Assembly: GCA_029531795.1 (NCBI GenBank)
Contig: JAPEIS010000010.1
Span: forward strand, 2,108,001-2,172,000
Source: Sclerotinia nivalis
Taxonomy: Eukaryota; Ascomycota; Leotiomycetes; Helotiales; Sclerotiniaceae
DNA length: 64,000 bases
Direction of reading: 5' to 3'
Shown here: piece by piece, positions 48,210 through 60,863 of the stretch
How positions within the stretch are numbered: the stretch's first letter is position 1
How the letters are laid out: each line of letters opens with the position of its first letter
Notes under the pieces: generated by a model
What the model was told of the DNA's origin: nothing
What the model saw: the letters and a program-made list of their open reading frames with translations, nothing else
Databases searched by the model: none
Program-made: the position numbers and the translations under genes

Positions 48210-49671
48210 TTCTACAAGAGGGTCATTAACGGGTACTTGGAGTTGGGTTAACGTTGATGTAAAAAGAACTCACTTTAGGAATAAAGAAGAGTTATGGGCC
48301 AAAAGTTTAGTACTAATGTATCTCCAATATACAAATATATTTTTGTAACCCTTACAAATAAATGTTGGTGCAGATGTATACATGTATTAGAACCTGTGAT
48401 GTTCAGGAAGTATAACTCATATTAATAAGTTTCGGAAGCGAAACTAGAACTGATAGAAAGGCCGCGGTCAAGTAGGAAATCGATTAAGAATAACAATATT
48501 ATATGGTATAATAACTAATAGTATTAAATACTAAAGAATGTTTTTTGAGCCCGGAAGAAATCCTTCCAGCTATATAGATCTTCATAGTTCATGGATTAGG
48601 CCTAGGGGTGAGCGTTTCTCGCTAGGAACTCACGTGAGCTCCGAAGGAGCTAACCATGTAGTGTATTCGGATAAATACCCCCTTATTTGAACACCTAGAC
48701 ATACATATACTGTGCATGTTTCCTTTCAACTGGTTGCTCGCGTTTAAAATCTGATCTCGTCTATATATCATTTCGTCTTATCCTTTCAACCGCGGTATGT
48801 TCATTAGTTCCTTCCCGGTAGAGATTCGAATCCGATACAGCCACAATCAACCAATACTTGCAGGAAAGACAGAGTGAATTACCGCTATGGCGTCATTACC
48901 AATCAACCAGTCTCAAATGCCAAACTTTCCCCTATAGGATGAGAAGTCTCATTCCTCAGCGGAAATCGGCACCACGCGTTCATCACTGCCAAGAACCGCA
49001 AGAATCCAAGACGAGATCTCATTCGTCGGATTTAGCCAAGCCTACCACAAAAGACAACCTCACCACCAAACAAAGACTTAGCACGTGGGATAAGTGATCA
49101 CATGACGTCTTATCATCCAATAAACTCTCGTCCTCTCTTTTCCTTACGATTTCCCACTCCGTTTCCGAGCGGATTGTGTGAGGCGGGGAGGGCCAAGCCA
49201 AATCAAGTTAAACACGACTTAAGCCAAGGATTCTTGGCGCTTGGATTTCTATGATGTTATCCATACAAAGAGATTGTACGTGTATAACTAAGAAAGCGCC
49301 ATGAGTTCATGAGCTCATGGCTTTCTTTTTGACATGTTTATCTATGAATATGTGACTCGAAAGCTCTTGGCTATTCCACCATTGTGGTTTTTGTATGACT
49401 TTGGGATAGCTGTATGCCAATTCGGCAGGCAAGAACGACTTTTGGGTTTTCGGGAAGGAATATATAAGAATGTGTTACCCCGCGTTTTGTCTTGGGGTTT
49501 GATATCGGTTTATTCACTAGATATCTTTATTATCACGATTTGATTCTACTATTCCCTTGAACAGGAATAGATCACGACATTCTTTTGTTTGACATACACA
49601 CATACATAATCTTACAGATATACAACAAACATAACATACACCCATACATTGTTTAGACCAACGCATCTACA
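48210..49671. other. Intergenic region upstream of the ENA ATPase gene
   Basis: No gene is supported in 1.46 kb. A hairpin with a 13-bp stem (2-nt bulge) lies at 49291-49326, ending in CTTTCTTTTT. The open frames at 48858-49097 and 49334-49543 lack protein character. The last 100 bp is likely 5' UTR. Confidence 0.4.
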
Positions 49672-52600
49672 ATGGCGTCGCAAGAGAAAACTTCCTATAC
49701 CACCCGTCCGCATGCATTCCTCCTCGCTCCCCAAGATGCAGCCGCTCAACTTTCTACCAACCTCGAAACGGGTCTCACAGCCCGACAAGTCCAAACCATC
49801 CAAGCGTCACATCCCCCGAACGAACTCAATACGGGCGGCTCCATTTCCTGGTATAGAATCCTTCTCAAACAGATTTCCAATGCCATGATCCTCGTTCTCG
49901 TATTCGCTATGGCGCTTAGTTTCGGTGTAAGTGATTATATCGAAGGAGGAGTTTTGGTTGCCGTCATTACGTTGAATGTCCTTATTGGATTCTTTCAAGA
50001 ATTTAGCGCAGAGAAAAAAATGGATTCGCTGAGAGCGCTTTCTTCACCATCGGCTTCGGTATTAAGGGATGGATCTGTAATTGTGGTTCCCAGTCCGGAG
50101 GTAGTGCCGGGTGATATTGTACTCCTGAAAATGGGCGATACCGTACCGGCAGATTTGCGCATTTTCGAAGCGATGAATTTGACGTGTGAGGAGAAGAGTT
50201 TGACGGGTGAATCTGAACCAGTTGAAAAGATTACTTCGAATGAAATTTCTGTGCCGGGGACCGAAGAGAGAGCGACGACTGAAGAACAAGTTGGCATTGC
50301 CGATCGTAACAATATGGCATATTCTACAACGACGGTGATCAAAGGTCGTGGAAGGGGTATTGTCGTATTTACGGGTATGCAGACTGAAGTTGGAAAGATC
50401 GCGGCTTCGACTACGAAGAAACAGCGCAAGGACGGACGATCGATGAACTATAAGAAATATGGAAAAATCCAGCCGGTCAAGGGAGCTGCTAGACGTACTT
50501 ACGATTTTGTTGGAAAGTTTTTAGGACTTACTGAAGGCACCCCATTGCAGAGAAAGTTAAGCAAGGTTGCGTATCTCCTCTTCGGATGTGCTATCTTACT
50601 AGCAATTGTGGTTTTTGGTGTGAACAGGTTCAATGTTACTGATGAAGTAGCCATTTATGCTATTTCCACAGGTATTGCTATTATTCCCGAATCTTTGATC
50701 GCGTAAGTACATTCTCTTGCTAGCATTTGAGATAAATTGTCTAACATCATCTCAGGGTTTTGACAATCACAATGGTTGTTGGGATGACCGTTATGCGTAA
50801 AGCCAATGTTGTCGTCCGAGATCTATCGGCACTCGAAGCACTTGGCGGAGTAACAAATATTTGCTCTGATAAAACCGGCACACTTACTCAAGGAGCCATG
50901 ATCGTTAAGAAAGTATGGCTTCCTAAAGTTGGAATTTATACCGTGAACAACTCCATGGATCCCAACAATCCTACAGAAGGTACCGTCACTAAAGCAGCAC
51001 TTACGTCCGAGGGTACTCAGACTCCATCTTCTAGCGAGAACACTGCCATCGATTTCGATAATCAACGAAGTGCAGCTGCCTTGAAATTTGATATCCCAGC
51101 TGAAAAGGCTGCTAGAGATCAAAACAAGAGTTCGTCATCAAAACATGAAGAACCAGCCGAACTCATACCGGAACTCGAGAGTTTCCTTCAATCTGCCGCA
51201 CTCTGCAACCTTGCTACTGTCAAAAACGAAGTTGTAGAAGGTGAGACTACAAGAAAATGGCAAACAACTGGCGAGCCAACAGAAATTGCGCTGCAGGTAT
51301 TCACTCACCGATTTGATTCTGGGAAGAGAGTTCTTGAAAATAAAGGATGGAAACAAGTCGCCGAATTCCCATTCGATAGTAGCATTAAGCGAATGTCCGT
51401 GATCTATCGACGGCCGGATGGGGAGCATATGGTGTTCACAAAAGGAGCTGTCGAAAGGGTATTGGATCTTTGTTCCTCAGTTGGAAGTGGAAATACGAAT
51501 GAGACAATGACAGATGAATTGAAGGAGAACATAAATCAACAAATGAATAGATTTGCTGAGCAAGGCCAGCGAGTCCTCGCAGTAGCAGCTAAGCCATCGA
51601 TTAGGAATATCTCATCGGAAGACAAGATTCGGGACGACGATAATGTACGAACCGAAGTGGAACAAGATCTTACACTTCTGGGTCTTGTTGGAATATATGA
51701 CCCACCTCGCGATGAAACCAAAGATGCTATTCGGGAGTGTACTCAAGCTGGAATCAAAGTTCATATGCTCACAGGCGACCATCCTTCTACTGCCAAAGCG
51801 ATTGCACAGGAGATTGGCATTATTCCGAGAAATCTTGGAACTTTATCCGCTGATGTCTCTGCATCTGTCGTTATGAAAGCTACCGAGTTTGATCATCTCA
51901 CTAACGCACAGATTGACGCACTACCTACCCTCCCTCTAGTGCTCGCCCGTTGCGCGCCAGATACCAAAACGCGTATGATTCATGCATTAAGGAGGAGAGA
52001 GCTGTACATGGCTATGACTGGTGACGGGGTAAACGATGCGCCGAGTCTTTCCGAGGCAGACGTTGGTATCGCAATGGGTATCGCAGGTTCAGATGTCGCC
52101 AAATCCGCATCTAAGATTGTACTTCTTGACGATAAATTCAACAGCATCGTAGCGGCTATCCGTGAAGGTCGTCGCATGTTCGACAATATCCAGAAATTCG
52201 TCTTGCATCTCCTCTCGTCGAACGTGGGCGAAGTCATCTTACTTATCGCAGGCCTGGGATTTCAGGATGGTAATAATCAATCAGTATTTCCACTGAGTCC
52301 TTTGCAAATCCTTTGGATCAACATGCTTACTTCCAGTTTTCCGGCTTTTGGTTTGGGAAAGGAGAAAGCAAGTTCTACCGTTATGAAACGCCCACCTCAT
52401 GATAATAAGAGAGGTGTTTTCACCGTACAAATCCTTGTCGATATGGTTGTGTATGGTATCCTCATGGGTACCTGCACTCTTCTCACTTTCGTGATTATAA
52501 TCTATGGAGTCAACAATGGAAATCTCGGTCACGATTGCAACCGCAGCTACAACCCAACCTGCGGCCCCGTCTTCCGAGCCCGCGCCGCCGTTTTCGCAGA

Positions 52601-53141
52601 ATTAACATGGTTAATCCTCATCTCCGCATGGGAATTCAAATCCATCCGCCGCAGCATGTTCCGTCTCGATCCCGCCTCTCAGAGTTCCTTCCCCTTCTTC
52701 AAGGACGTGTACGAAAACCGTTTCCTCTTCTGGGCCGTCGTCATCGGTGCACTATCCGTCTTCCCCGCCGTCTACATCCCCGGCCTAAACACCTCCGTCT
52801 TCAAACACGTCGGTATAACATGGGAATGGACACTCGCCATCGGCGCCGTCTTTCTCTTCGTCCTCGGCATCGAAGCCTGGAAGGCGACGAAGAGATACTG
52901 GGGATTGTTCGAGCAGCTCGACGAAGAAGAGGCGGAGCGTGATCGTAAATTGGGATTAAGACAGGGCTTCTTTACGTTTGCGAAGTCGACGTCGTCGGTG
53001 GGTAGATCGTCCCTGGATCAGTTTTCTATTAGGGAGAAGGTGGCCGGGATGGGTAGTTTGGGGGCGGCGCCGACGATGAGATTGTTGGTGCAGAAGGATT
53101 CGAGGGTGGGAACGGGGTTGAGTGGTGATTCAGCGGTTTAG
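49672..53141 (+). CDS. ENA1: ENA-type (P-type IID) sodium/potassium-exporting ATPase
   Basis: Two exons (49672-50702 and 50756-53141; 53-nt intron, GTAAGT, CTAAC branch) encode 1,138 residues, the usual ENA length. ENA pumps use ATP to expel Na+ or K+ across the plasma membrane and give salt and alkaline-pH tolerance. Visible motifs are the actuator TGESEPVEK (about residue 183), IAIIPESLIAVLTITM in the ion-binding M4 helix (spanning the intron), the phosphorylation loop CSDKTGT (Asp about 382), TGDGVNDAP in the hinge, and C-terminal membrane spans. An Asn-rich/Ser-rich insert follows the DKTGT region (PNNPTEGTVTK...SSSENT), as in fungal ENA proteins. A SERCA-type Ca pump is less likely given the PESLIAVLTITM context. 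Confidence 0.93.
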
Positions 53142-53511
53142 GTTTAGGTTTAGGTTTTTTTGGGGGGGTTTTTTTTTGTATTATTATTATTATTAGTAGT
53201 AATAGTTTGATAACCTTAGCGTATTAGCGGTATGATAATATATTCGGAGATTTCTCTAGATGAAACTCTTTTTTAGAATTTCGTGGTTTTTCATATCACA
53301 GAATTGTTTTCGAGAGATTGAGATGAAGTAGGAGATTTGAATCGGGTAAAGCATTTAAAATATTCAGACTATTTTAGATATTTAATCTATTTGAATAATT
53401 TCATTTAGAGCATTTATTTTAGAAGATCCGATTTATTTTTTTTTTTTTATTTATCAAAATATCCATACCTACTCTCTATACCACTCTCCCTAAGAAATCA
53501 TCTATCATCTA
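53142..53511. other. 3' flank of the ENA gene
   Basis: It starts with a telomere-like triple TTTAGG (about 53139-53157) followed by G and T runs, which may shape the 3' end of the mRNA. The rest is AT-rich with CATCTAT-type short repeats just before the LTR. No gene. Confidence 0.4.
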
Positions 53512-53758
53512 TCATCTGTCACGGGGTCAGGGCCGGGCCACTGGACCGGCCCCTTTAGTAGGCTCCACCTGTCCGATCCAGCATCGAGCGGGGCACGCTC
53601 GGTGATCGTACCCTGTAAGAGCGCTAGGGCTCGGAGCCCTAGCACACACAAATGTATTTAAAGGAAACGTTCCTTCTGTAGAAACGTAGCTCTTCGAGCT
53701 ACGTCTTATCAATAAAAGTGATTTCTGTTATCCTGTCTGCTGCCTCCGTGATATCATC
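53512..53758. repeat. 5-bp target duplication flanking the solo LTR
   Basis: TCATC occurs at 53512-53516 and again at 53754-53758, immediately outside the LTR. Because the surroundings contain other TCATCTAT repeats, a chance match is possible but the exact abutment favours a true duplication. Confidence 0.7.
53517..53753. mobile_element. Solo LTR of an LTR retrotransposon
   Basis: 237 bp starting TGTCACGG and ending CCGTGATA, near-perfect terminal inverted repeats (one C-to-T change from CCGTGACA), flanked by TCATC duplications. The inside is GC-rich compared with its surroundings and holds a TATTTAAAG box (about 53654), AATAAA (about 53711) and two strong palindromes: GCTAGGGCTC/GAGCCCTAGC (53623-53643) and ACGTAGCTC/GAGCTACGT (53684-53704). 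No internal retrotransposon sequence is present, so it is the product of LTR-LTR recombination. The superfamily (gypsy or copia) cannot be told. Confidence 0.8.
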
Positions 53759-54472
53759 TATCATTTATCATCTAATAGTTTAAATAAAAGAAATTAACGA
53801 AATTAAAAAATAAAATTACAAGAATAAAGAATAATCAGGATTAAATAAAAATAAATAATTAACCTTTCTTGATTTTTGATATATATACTTATAGTATACA
53901 TCACTTCACCTCTATTTCATCTCACTTCAACTTCATTTCATAGCACACATCGTCTGACCTCATTTTACCACACCTCACCTTATATCACTTCATCTGACCT
54001 CATCCAAAAACTCAAGATACAAATCATATATCAATAAATCTTCTTTCACTACTCGCTATCCACTATCTCACCATCATTCATAATTCTCTCTCAATTCCCT
54101 CCCTTCATGTATATCCTATAAAACATCGCATCGATTGTATATTTTGATATCCCCCAACCCCATCCCTATGCCTACCCCTATCCCACATCATCATCTATAT
54201 GATATTCCAGCCCAGTCCAGCTTTCGAGCCAAAACCATCCATGCATTTATATCTAACGTTCCATGCAAATCATTCCTCCACCCCAAACCTGACAAAGCCC
54301 AGCAATATCAAGAAACGCCTTCTTCGAAATTCTAAACTCGACTGAGCACTTCAATGTCGAATTTAATCAATGTTTCATTTCCGCACCGCACCGCACCGCA
54401 CCGCTCCGCGCTTCTCTTCTCTTCTCTTCCACTTCTATCACGCCCATTCCATCCCTTTTCCCCTCCTCAAAT
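53759..54472. other. Intergenic region
   Basis: AT-rich at first, then a CT/CA-rich tract (CATCTCACTTCA-like units at about 53903-54010). No gene is supported; the right end is the 3' UTR of the PSD2-type gene. Confidence 0.4.
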
Positions 54473-57400
54473 CTACCCCGCCAAACTAGCCCTCGGTGTC
54501 TTCCCCGGCATATGGCCCCCTTGATTCGAAATACTACCCTCAATTCTCCTCTTTGCCTCGGCCTTTTCAGATTCCGTAATATCTTCTTCATTCTTTCGCA
54601 TATCTGGTGTGTGTTGACCTTGAGTAGGATGATGACCAATCGACATACCAACACGAATCTATTTATCGATCATTAGTATTCTTCCTCTAAATTTCAACGA
54701 AAAGATATAATAGAAAATAACTTACCAAAGTTTCCAATGCCTGACTAGAATTCCCCACCAAATCATCATCATATCTCATAGCACCTTCTTCAAACAATAG
54801 TAGAATAGTACTACCACCAAATTTGAAATATCCCAGTTCCTCAGCACGTTTAACATTTTCACCTGCTTTTCGAGTGATAACTGTACTTCCAACCATCATG
54901 GCACCTACACAAATAACCATGACCCTTCCATGTTCTAAAGAATCAATAGGGATGACAACACGGACATTCTCTCCATACACATCAAGTGCAGATCGAATAG
55001 CCATAGGATTGACAGTATAATATTCTCCTTCAATGGTTTTTGGAGTACCCATAATACCATCAACTGGAATATGGAAACGATGATAATCTTGCGGAGCAAG
55101 ACGGAAGACACCCAAAGAACCATTCGTATATCGTTTTGCATCTTCTGGATATGCATTACCGAGGAGTCTATCAATGGAAAATTCGCGACCTTTAACCCAA
55201 ATCTTGGTAGCTTCATCCATTCTATTGAAGACAACTGATCTACAATCGGCAGGTGAAACAATGATACGAGGATTATCCGGTGCTGAACATGGTCGTGCAC
55301 CTGGCTTGAGTTGACGATAAAAGAATTCATTAAAACTCTTAAATTGCTCCAAAGGAAGCAAAACTTCACTCATATCCAATCGATGGAAATTGATGAACTT
55401 TTGAATTTCCGCTGCTGAAGCAGGATCATCATACTTGACCCCCTGTTTGATACTCAAGCCCTTAAGAAGCTTGCGAACTGGATTTAAATTAGCAATTGTT
55501 CTACTAGGTTTCCCACTAAATATATAATAAATTCCAAGCATACTTCTCTTCTTTTCCATTTCTTTAGATTTTAATCCTTTATATAGCAGTCTAATTCCCA
55601 AACGAACGTAAACACTCATTCTCTCTTCATTAATTTGTCCAGTGATACGATCTTGTACAAGAATATTGGCGGAATTCGCACCAAGTTTGTAACCACCATA
55701 AGAGATCTTTGTGATGACCTTAGAATACCATTTACGTTGAGCTTGACTAGATGTGACGAATCCAGCCATAACAAGATTATCGACTTGACGCCAATCTTGA
55801 CTAGCACAGGTAGCAATATGAGTAATGATATCAGCATCAGAACGTTTGTGAAGACGAGGTTGATGACAAATTGGACATTCTCTAATCTCAACCACATGCT
55901 CCTCAGACTCATTGTTGAGGTCATCTGAATCTAACAGCTCTCCCTCTTCTCCAGGAGTGCCTAACTGATCGATAGAATGTGTTGATGGGAATTGAGTATC
56001 AGAGTACTCCGATTGGAATTGATTTAATGTAGTCTCTGATGGATCAGGTATAGCTTGTTTGATTGTTGAAGCATCGGGCATCAAATTCTTCACCTTATCC
56101 ACGAGGTGACTCTCCTTCGGCTGCTTTTGCTGCAATTGATCCTCCAAACAAATAACAGCTTGATCAATGGTCAACTCTGACCACTGTCCGTTAGCATTTG
56201 GTGATTGGAAGCGTTTGAAGAATCCATCAATAGTGGACTCTTTCAAAGTCGAGCCGAGAGTATCCAACATAGTGGTGAGTTCCACCTTACTGATACATCC
56301 ACTCTCGTCGCTATCGTATTGTTTGAGCATTGCTCTCCAGAATTGCTGACGTAAAGCTGGATAGGGGGCATATTTAGCGTTGATATACAAGACTGGGCTA
56401 TGTTTCTCTTCCCACTTTTCGGCATTTTTGAGTTTTAATGGAACCTCGAATGAATGTAAATCAGGATCTCCAGATTGCTCGGATGATTCTTCTGGATCAA
56501 CAACTGGAGGTGGTAATATAGCATCATTCGGAGAAAGACCTGCTGGATTGATCGGTGGAGCACTGGTAGGAGCGAGAGTTGGTGTATTTCTACCGGACAC
56601 AGCCCCATTATTTGTACTCTGATTTGATGTTTCCTTCTTCAAAATTGGACGTCCCAACTTATTTAGACTTTGTGAGGATGTGGATCTCGACATTGGCAAT
56701 TTAAAACGGGAACCTTTGGCTTGAGGTTGTTGTACCGCCAAATTACTGAGAACAGGAGGATCTCTCACTGCGTAAAGACCGGTTTCTGGATCAGCTTCCG
56801 GAGCAGTGTCGGTAATATCCTTAACTGGTAAAACGGCCGAAGCAATAAAGTCATTTCCAGATAACTTGTCTCTATCGATAACTGTGAACGCAAGAGAATA
56901 TGTTTGCTCATGCCTGAGAACCTGGAAAATCATCTTCTCGTTGAAGACTGGATTCAAATTATGTCGAATGACCCTTGTTCTGTATGTTTTCTTTCCCAAA
57001 GATGCAACCACGAAAGGATCCATATCGAATGATGTTCTTGTCATATTTCGTTCCGGAGGAAGATCCGTAACCTTGCCGATTTCCAAGAAAACAATTCCAA
57101 CAACATCGCTGTCCCCAGAGAACTCATATGCATTCAAATGCTTCTTCTTCCTTAATCCCCTAAGTCGCAACCTCTTTCGTCGTTTTTCGACATTCTCTGG
57201 TTTGGACGGATCATCGGTTTCGTCACTAGGCTCGGTGCCCTCATCGAAATAATCATCCTCTGTTAATTCCGTACCAGGGGTGCCTGGATCTAATTCCGGT
57301 AAAGGCGTAACCAAACCAGGACTCTCCACTCCTACCAAAGTCCTGAATTTCTCTAGAATCTGGGCCGAAGTTGCAGAATGATTCGTGCTGTCGTATAAAG

Positions 57401-58130
57401 TGAATTGAAGCATGACATCGCCGGAAACATTACTATCCTTCTTTCCACCGGGTCTTTTGCTCCGCAGAGGGTACCATGCCGGTTCTTGTTCGTGAGAATC
57501 GTTGGAGAATATGTCTTCGAGTGCAAGGTCGAATTCGCCCAGGTAATCCTTCCCAAATCTATCCTTATCCCAACAAACGCAATCAAGAAGTAGAGAGTTT
57601 GGGCCGGTAATTGGTAATTGTAAAATAACATTCCATTCTGGATTCAAAGTTTTCTGTATCGTATGAGTCGTGCTCTTTTCGTCTCCGAGAGTGAGTACGA
57701 GATACTACAATCTGCATGTCAGCTTGCATGCTCTTCAGCTCGTAAACAACAGATATGTACTTACAGGATCAGAGGTCCCGCTCTTATCCTTCGCAGCCAA
57801 ATTTCTAGCCTATTGAAAAATAATTTGTCAATATATGTATCGTCATTCATTGAACACATCATCAGAATCAACATCTGGAGATCTGGAGAGCTCGCATGAA
57901 CTGGAAAACAAAAAGTGGATTCAAATCATCCATACCTTAAGAACCACCACTTTCAAGATCAAACCATTGACTTTGGTACCATTACCATCAGGACTCGAAT
58001 CCCTTCCGGTAGTTTTACTCTTCATATTGTTATTGTTATGGTTATTGTTGGAGTTTGCAGTTGGGCTGGGAGTTCGAGATGCAGTTTTGCTGTAAGTTTT
58101 GAGGCGTTTGGGTATTGGGATTCGAACCAT
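54473..58130 (-). CDS. PSD2: Phosphatidylserine decarboxylase, PSD2 type (C2 domains, EF-hand)
   Basis: Four exons (58130-57936, 57809-57765, 57704-54726, 54658-54473; introns 126, 60 and 67 nt) encode 1,134 residues. The enzyme makes phosphatidylethanolamine from phosphatidylserine in Golgi/endosomal membranes. A first C2 domain begins in exons 1-3 (LILKVVVLKARNLAAKDKSG, SDPYLVLTLGD). A second C2 domain follows (VTDLPPERNMTRTSFDMDPF). An EF-hand-like loop reads DSDESGCISKVEL. The catalytic domain has DYHRFHIPVDG and ends in FKFGGSTILLLF, whose GGST (about residues 1043-1046) is where the proenzyme cleaves itself to form the pyruvoyl group. The small exon 2 (15 codons) and final exon 4 are supported by frame and by family-like sequence. 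Confidence 0.95.
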
Positions 58131-60863
58131 GGTGAAAGAAGTTCCAAGGTTAGTGGTGGTAAAAACGAGGGCCAAGATTCTTGTAATTCACCCAACCGAG
58201 AAAGGGACACAAAAACAAGGAGGGAAGATAGCAGTAGGTAGTGGTACTGAGGAGGTAACAAGTAACGTCAGATGTATGTAATGTAATGTAATGTAATGTA
58301 GGTATGTAATGTAATGTATGTCGATCGATTCTGTTTTGTCTCCTGAAATCAATTCTATCTTTCGTCCTTTGTATTTCGTACTTTGTATTGCTCGAAAAAG
58401 AGTATCAAAAGTGTAACTCTAGATAGGTAGGTAGTCCAAATAGCCCAAGGAAAAAGCTCAAGGTTGCTTCTTTGGGTGGTAGTTTCTGAAGCTCTGATGT
58501 TACTGTTACTGTTACTGTAACTGTATTGTATTGTATTGTATGTATACTATGTGTATACTTTCGGATGAGAAGATATCGATCAAAAACTTAAAACAGTATT
58601 CAAATCAAAAATGAGTAAATAATAATAACTCTTAAAAGACTTACTAGGGATTAAAAAGTACCAAATTCCTAGGGATTCATCACACCTTCCAATTCTTATT
58701 AAATTCTTCCGATTCTTCCACGGCACGCACGGGTAGAAAAGGAAAGAATTGAAGGAGGAAATCAAGCTTCCATAATCTCTCATATGAATAGGCTGTGTGT
58801 TTGTTTACTGGCTATTTCAACTACGGAATAAAACATTATTAACCTTTGGCGTAACTCCGTAGTGGATATAGGTGGATTCCTATGTGTGGCTCTGTGGAAC
58901 TTCGATGATGTTGGAATTTATATTTAAAAAAAGAATTAACTCAGGGATTATTTGCCGCCTTTTTTTTTTTTTACGATTCTTCGATTATTTCGTTCTGTTA
59001 AAATTCCTCTGTTTATAATTTGCAATTCTTTTTTATTCGATAACTCTTTTTAAACGAATCGGTTCTAGAAGTTTAGAAGTTTAGATGAATTCTCAATATC
59101 GGTATACCAACCGAAAGAGTAATAAGTTAATTTATGAGAGAACATTGGAACATTGGAAATTGGGAAATTGGGAGATTGGGAAATTAGAAGATGGCGGGGT
59201 GATGAAGGATGATGGAATGTTTTAACTCCTTATGAACGATAAACCCTACCGAAGTACGTACAGGGAGGAATTTTGATGGGGAATTTAAGAATTTACGAAT
59301 CTGAATCCAAGCCAGGGGTAAATTAGAAAGCACGGGGTTATCGATATATAGAATACCTCCAAGTAACAATTGAGTACATATATTTTTATACAAAGTTTAA
59401 CACATCAATCATTCAACTAGCTAGGAGGTAGTCATTCACCAACTAGCCAGGAACAATTACATACATATATATCACTTAAAGTTTCTGTCACTGCGCTACC
59501 AGAAAGTCCCGCCAGCGTTTGCGGGTAGATCAGATTGCCAACCCCAAAGAAACAAAACTGCTGTTATATTTAGGGCCGATGGAAGAGATACTATCCCTTC
59601 CCATAAATTCCATCCATTATCAAACTCAAGCCTTCAGACCAAGGTAAGCTTAACCTATTCTAGCAATACTAGGTAGCTATGACCATCCCCAACATCTTAT
59701 TACATTTAATATACCCCTTTGGAACAAGCATATAAACAAAAATCTTTTTCATCTCCTCATCTCCCCGTGTCCTCATCTCTCCATCTCCTCATGATCTCAT
59801 CAAAATCAGCTCTAATGCAAATAATTACACACGCATCAAATCCAAATCATATTCCCCGTATTCTCCGTATTTTTGATCCACACTCCCTAAACTAAACAGT
59901 TCGGTTCGCTGCATACGGAAAACGGAAAGTAAATAAATCCCTCTCCTCTCCATCCGTTAGTTACTGCATGCATACAAATAAATCTCCTTGATTTTTATAT
60001 CCCTCATCAATAATCAATCAATCAATCAATCAATTAATCATAAAAAACAATCCTAATTTACATACACATACCATCCATCTCTACAGCCATGAAACCAGAA
60101 AATCATTGACATAAATATTTACATGAGAATGCATATCTTACCCGGAGAGGAAATACATGCATGCATCCATATTCAACAATGCCTCATCCATCGTAATTGG
60201 CAAAGAAGCCAAGAACTTTACTATCCATCCAAGCTTTACATCTATCCACAAACATCGTTTCTACTTTCCACCGGGTCTTAACACCACACTCACGAGACTA
60301 AACTGCGGATGGGCAAACGCGTCCGCATCGCCGGGAACTAACATTGAAATAACCGAAAATAGTAACAATAGTATTTTCTTCAGCTCATCAAGTCTGTAGA
60401 CTGTATTTTGATTGGTTTTGTCTTTCCTTAAATGTTGAATGCGTTTACGAGGACGCGTAGTCGATTACTTTCAGATTGCTTAAATATCTATCTAGGTTCT
60501 ACCTGCATTTTAATCGGTTCACGATAGGTAACTCCACGATGCTGATCTACGAGGCTATTCCTGGTGATGGAGTATCTTAGTCATCATCTCTTGGTATCAA
60601 TCTTTAAATCGATCAACTAACAACACCTGACCATATATCCACAACAATTCATTGATGGAAATAGAAAAGGTTTCTGGAGCCCCATTATCTAGACATCCGT
60701 GGCAGCCGTCGAACTCTAATTTAATCACCTGTTGAATTGGGGAATCAGATCAAATAACTCCACGCCAAAACCGAACCACCAGAAAGCTAACAAGATGAAC
60801 GCTGCGTTGAGTGATTGCTCCATACAATATTACTTGGTGCAAGGAGAGTAATAGAAAAACACT
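58131..60863. other. Intergenic region with short tandem repeats
   Basis: No gene is supported in 2.7 kb. Microsatellites: (GTAAT)n at about 58276-58318, (TGTTAC)n then (TGTAT)n at about 58497-58543, and (AATC)n at about 60014-60037. AT-rich elsewhere. Confidence 0.45.

Noticed and set aside
48815..48845. tRNA B-box-like GATTCGAATCC
   Set aside because: Palindromic TTCGAA context only; no cloverleaf on either strand.
53139..53157. Telomere-like (TTTAGG)3
   Set aside because: Only three units directly after a stop codon; too short for an internal telomere tract.
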